From assembly GCA_030673345.1 (NCBI GenBank), contig DAOVJH010000072.1:1-7136 (forward strand): a stretch of DNA of 7,136 nt, in the 5' to 3' direction. The DNA comes from Pseudomonadota bacterium. Lineage in GTDB: Bacteria > Pseudomonadota > Gammaproteobacteria > SZUA-229. This document shows positions 6,624-7,136 of the stretch, in pieces. Positions within the stretch are counted from its first letter, which is position 1. Each line of letters opens with the position of its first letter. The position numbers and the translations under genes were made by a program. A model generated the notes under the pieces. That model saw nothing but the letters and a program-made list of their open reading frames with translations. It made no database searches and was not told the origin of the DNA.

Positions 6624-7136
6624 TTAGGCGAAAACCACCCAGGTAGTGGCAATGTATTTCACACCTTTTTCAAGGGTTACGCCGCGATGCTCATGTGTCC
6701 AGAAAGGAGGGAACAGGCACATTTTTCCAGCTTGTGGTTTTACTTTTACCTGCTGGTAAGAAAACTCGGTTTCACCACCGGGCCCTTCGACATCATTCAG
6801 ATACCAGACAGCCACTAACTGGCGATCAGCAAACTCGTGGCTGCCGCCATCGATATGCCAGTGATAATACTCACCAGGATTAGTACGCTGTATCGCGTAA
6901 CCGTTATCTTTAAATGCGCCTTTAAAGAACGGGTAAGTTTCTCGAAACTCTTTTATCGCGTTGCCTAATGAGCGGAACAATTCGGCATCCAGGTCTTTCC
7001 AGTTTTCTTTACCGCTGGTGACCAGATCAGTTGAGCGTTTCATGCTCTGGTCTGCCGTAAAGGTCTGACCGATTCGCCCGGGATACTGATTTTCGGTGTC
7101 ATCCTCAAAACGGCGAATCATCTCCTGGCAGATGTC
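6624..7136 (-). CDS. 2-oxoglutarate/Fe(II)-dependent oxygenase, prolyl-4-hydroxylase-like (5' end outside window)
   Basis: At least 170 residues are visible. Counting from the internal ATG at 7121, the double-stranded beta-helix motifs are HWHID (iron ligands H89 and D91), the distal iron ligand in THEHRGV (H145, or less likely H143) and K155 in GVKYIATTW, ten residues later, which would hold the C5 carboxylate of 2-oxoglutarate. The spacings and the GGETEFSYQ and AGKMCLFPPFWTH segments fit the prolyl-4-hydroxylase-type 2OG oxygenases (2OG-FeII_Oxy_3 group). The ATG at 7121 is probably not the true start: the frame stays open to the window edge, encoding DICQE directly before it, and the family normally has an N-terminal C..II..FE-like segment just there. 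An AGGAG abuts that ATG with no spacing, too close to serve it. Substrate unknown: protein or small-molecule hydroxylation are both possible. It lies upstream of the GNAT gene in a likely two-gene operon. Confidence 0.92.
   Translation of the reverse strand, partial: DICQEMIRRFEDDTENQYPGRIGQTFTADQSMKRSTDLVTSGKENWKDLDAELFRSLGNAIKEFRETYPFFKGAFKDNGYAIQRTNPGEYYHWHIDGGSHEFADRQLVAVWYLNDVEGPGGETEFSYQQVKVKPQAGKMCLFPPFWTHEHRGVTLEKGVKYIATTWVVFA

Overview
The window looks like chromosomal DNA of a free-living, probably aquatic, gammaproteobacterium. This is inferred from its protein families (a YiiD/FabY-type GNAT domain, a YbaK-like protein, SulP and RCK_C-containing SLC13 anion transporters, a classical lipobox lipoprotein), ordinary Shine-Dalgarno spacing and moderate GC. 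There are no rRNA or tRNA genes, CRISPR arrays, insertion sequences or phage genes, so I do not name a genus.

Layout. Positions 159-1161 hold a compact plus-strand pair: a small two-helix membrane protein and, 29 bases on, a YbaK/EbsC-like trans-editing domain gene. The second gene is split by a one-base deletion inside its conserved GxxxP loop. A 316-base non-coding interval follows, with a likely promoter and a leader hairpin. The SulP anion permease (1478-3253) comes next and ends in a textbook Rho-independent terminator. A small outer-membrane-type lipoprotein of unknown function lies at 3479-3790. After another gene-free interval of about 320 bases comes a large SLC13-family permease with two RCK_C (TrkA-C) domains (4112-6100). 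The right end is convergent. On the minus strand a 2-oxoglutarate/Fe(II) oxygenase, cut by the window edge, lies upstream of a stand-alone GNAT acetyltransferase (6148-6591), with 32 bases between them.

How the genes may work together. The central theme is anion transport: two unrelated secondary transporter families, both often specific for sulfate or other small oxyanions, each with a cytosolic regulatory module (STAS in one, RCK_C in the other), flank a small lipoprotein. The terminator and long gaps argue for separate transcription units, so any cooperation is functional at most. The oxygenase and GNAT genes probably form a two-gene operon. Nothing here amounts to a clear new system. The best leads are the frameshift in the YbaK-like gene, the unknown lipoprotein between two anion transporters, the structured sulP leader, and the oxygenase/GNAT pair.
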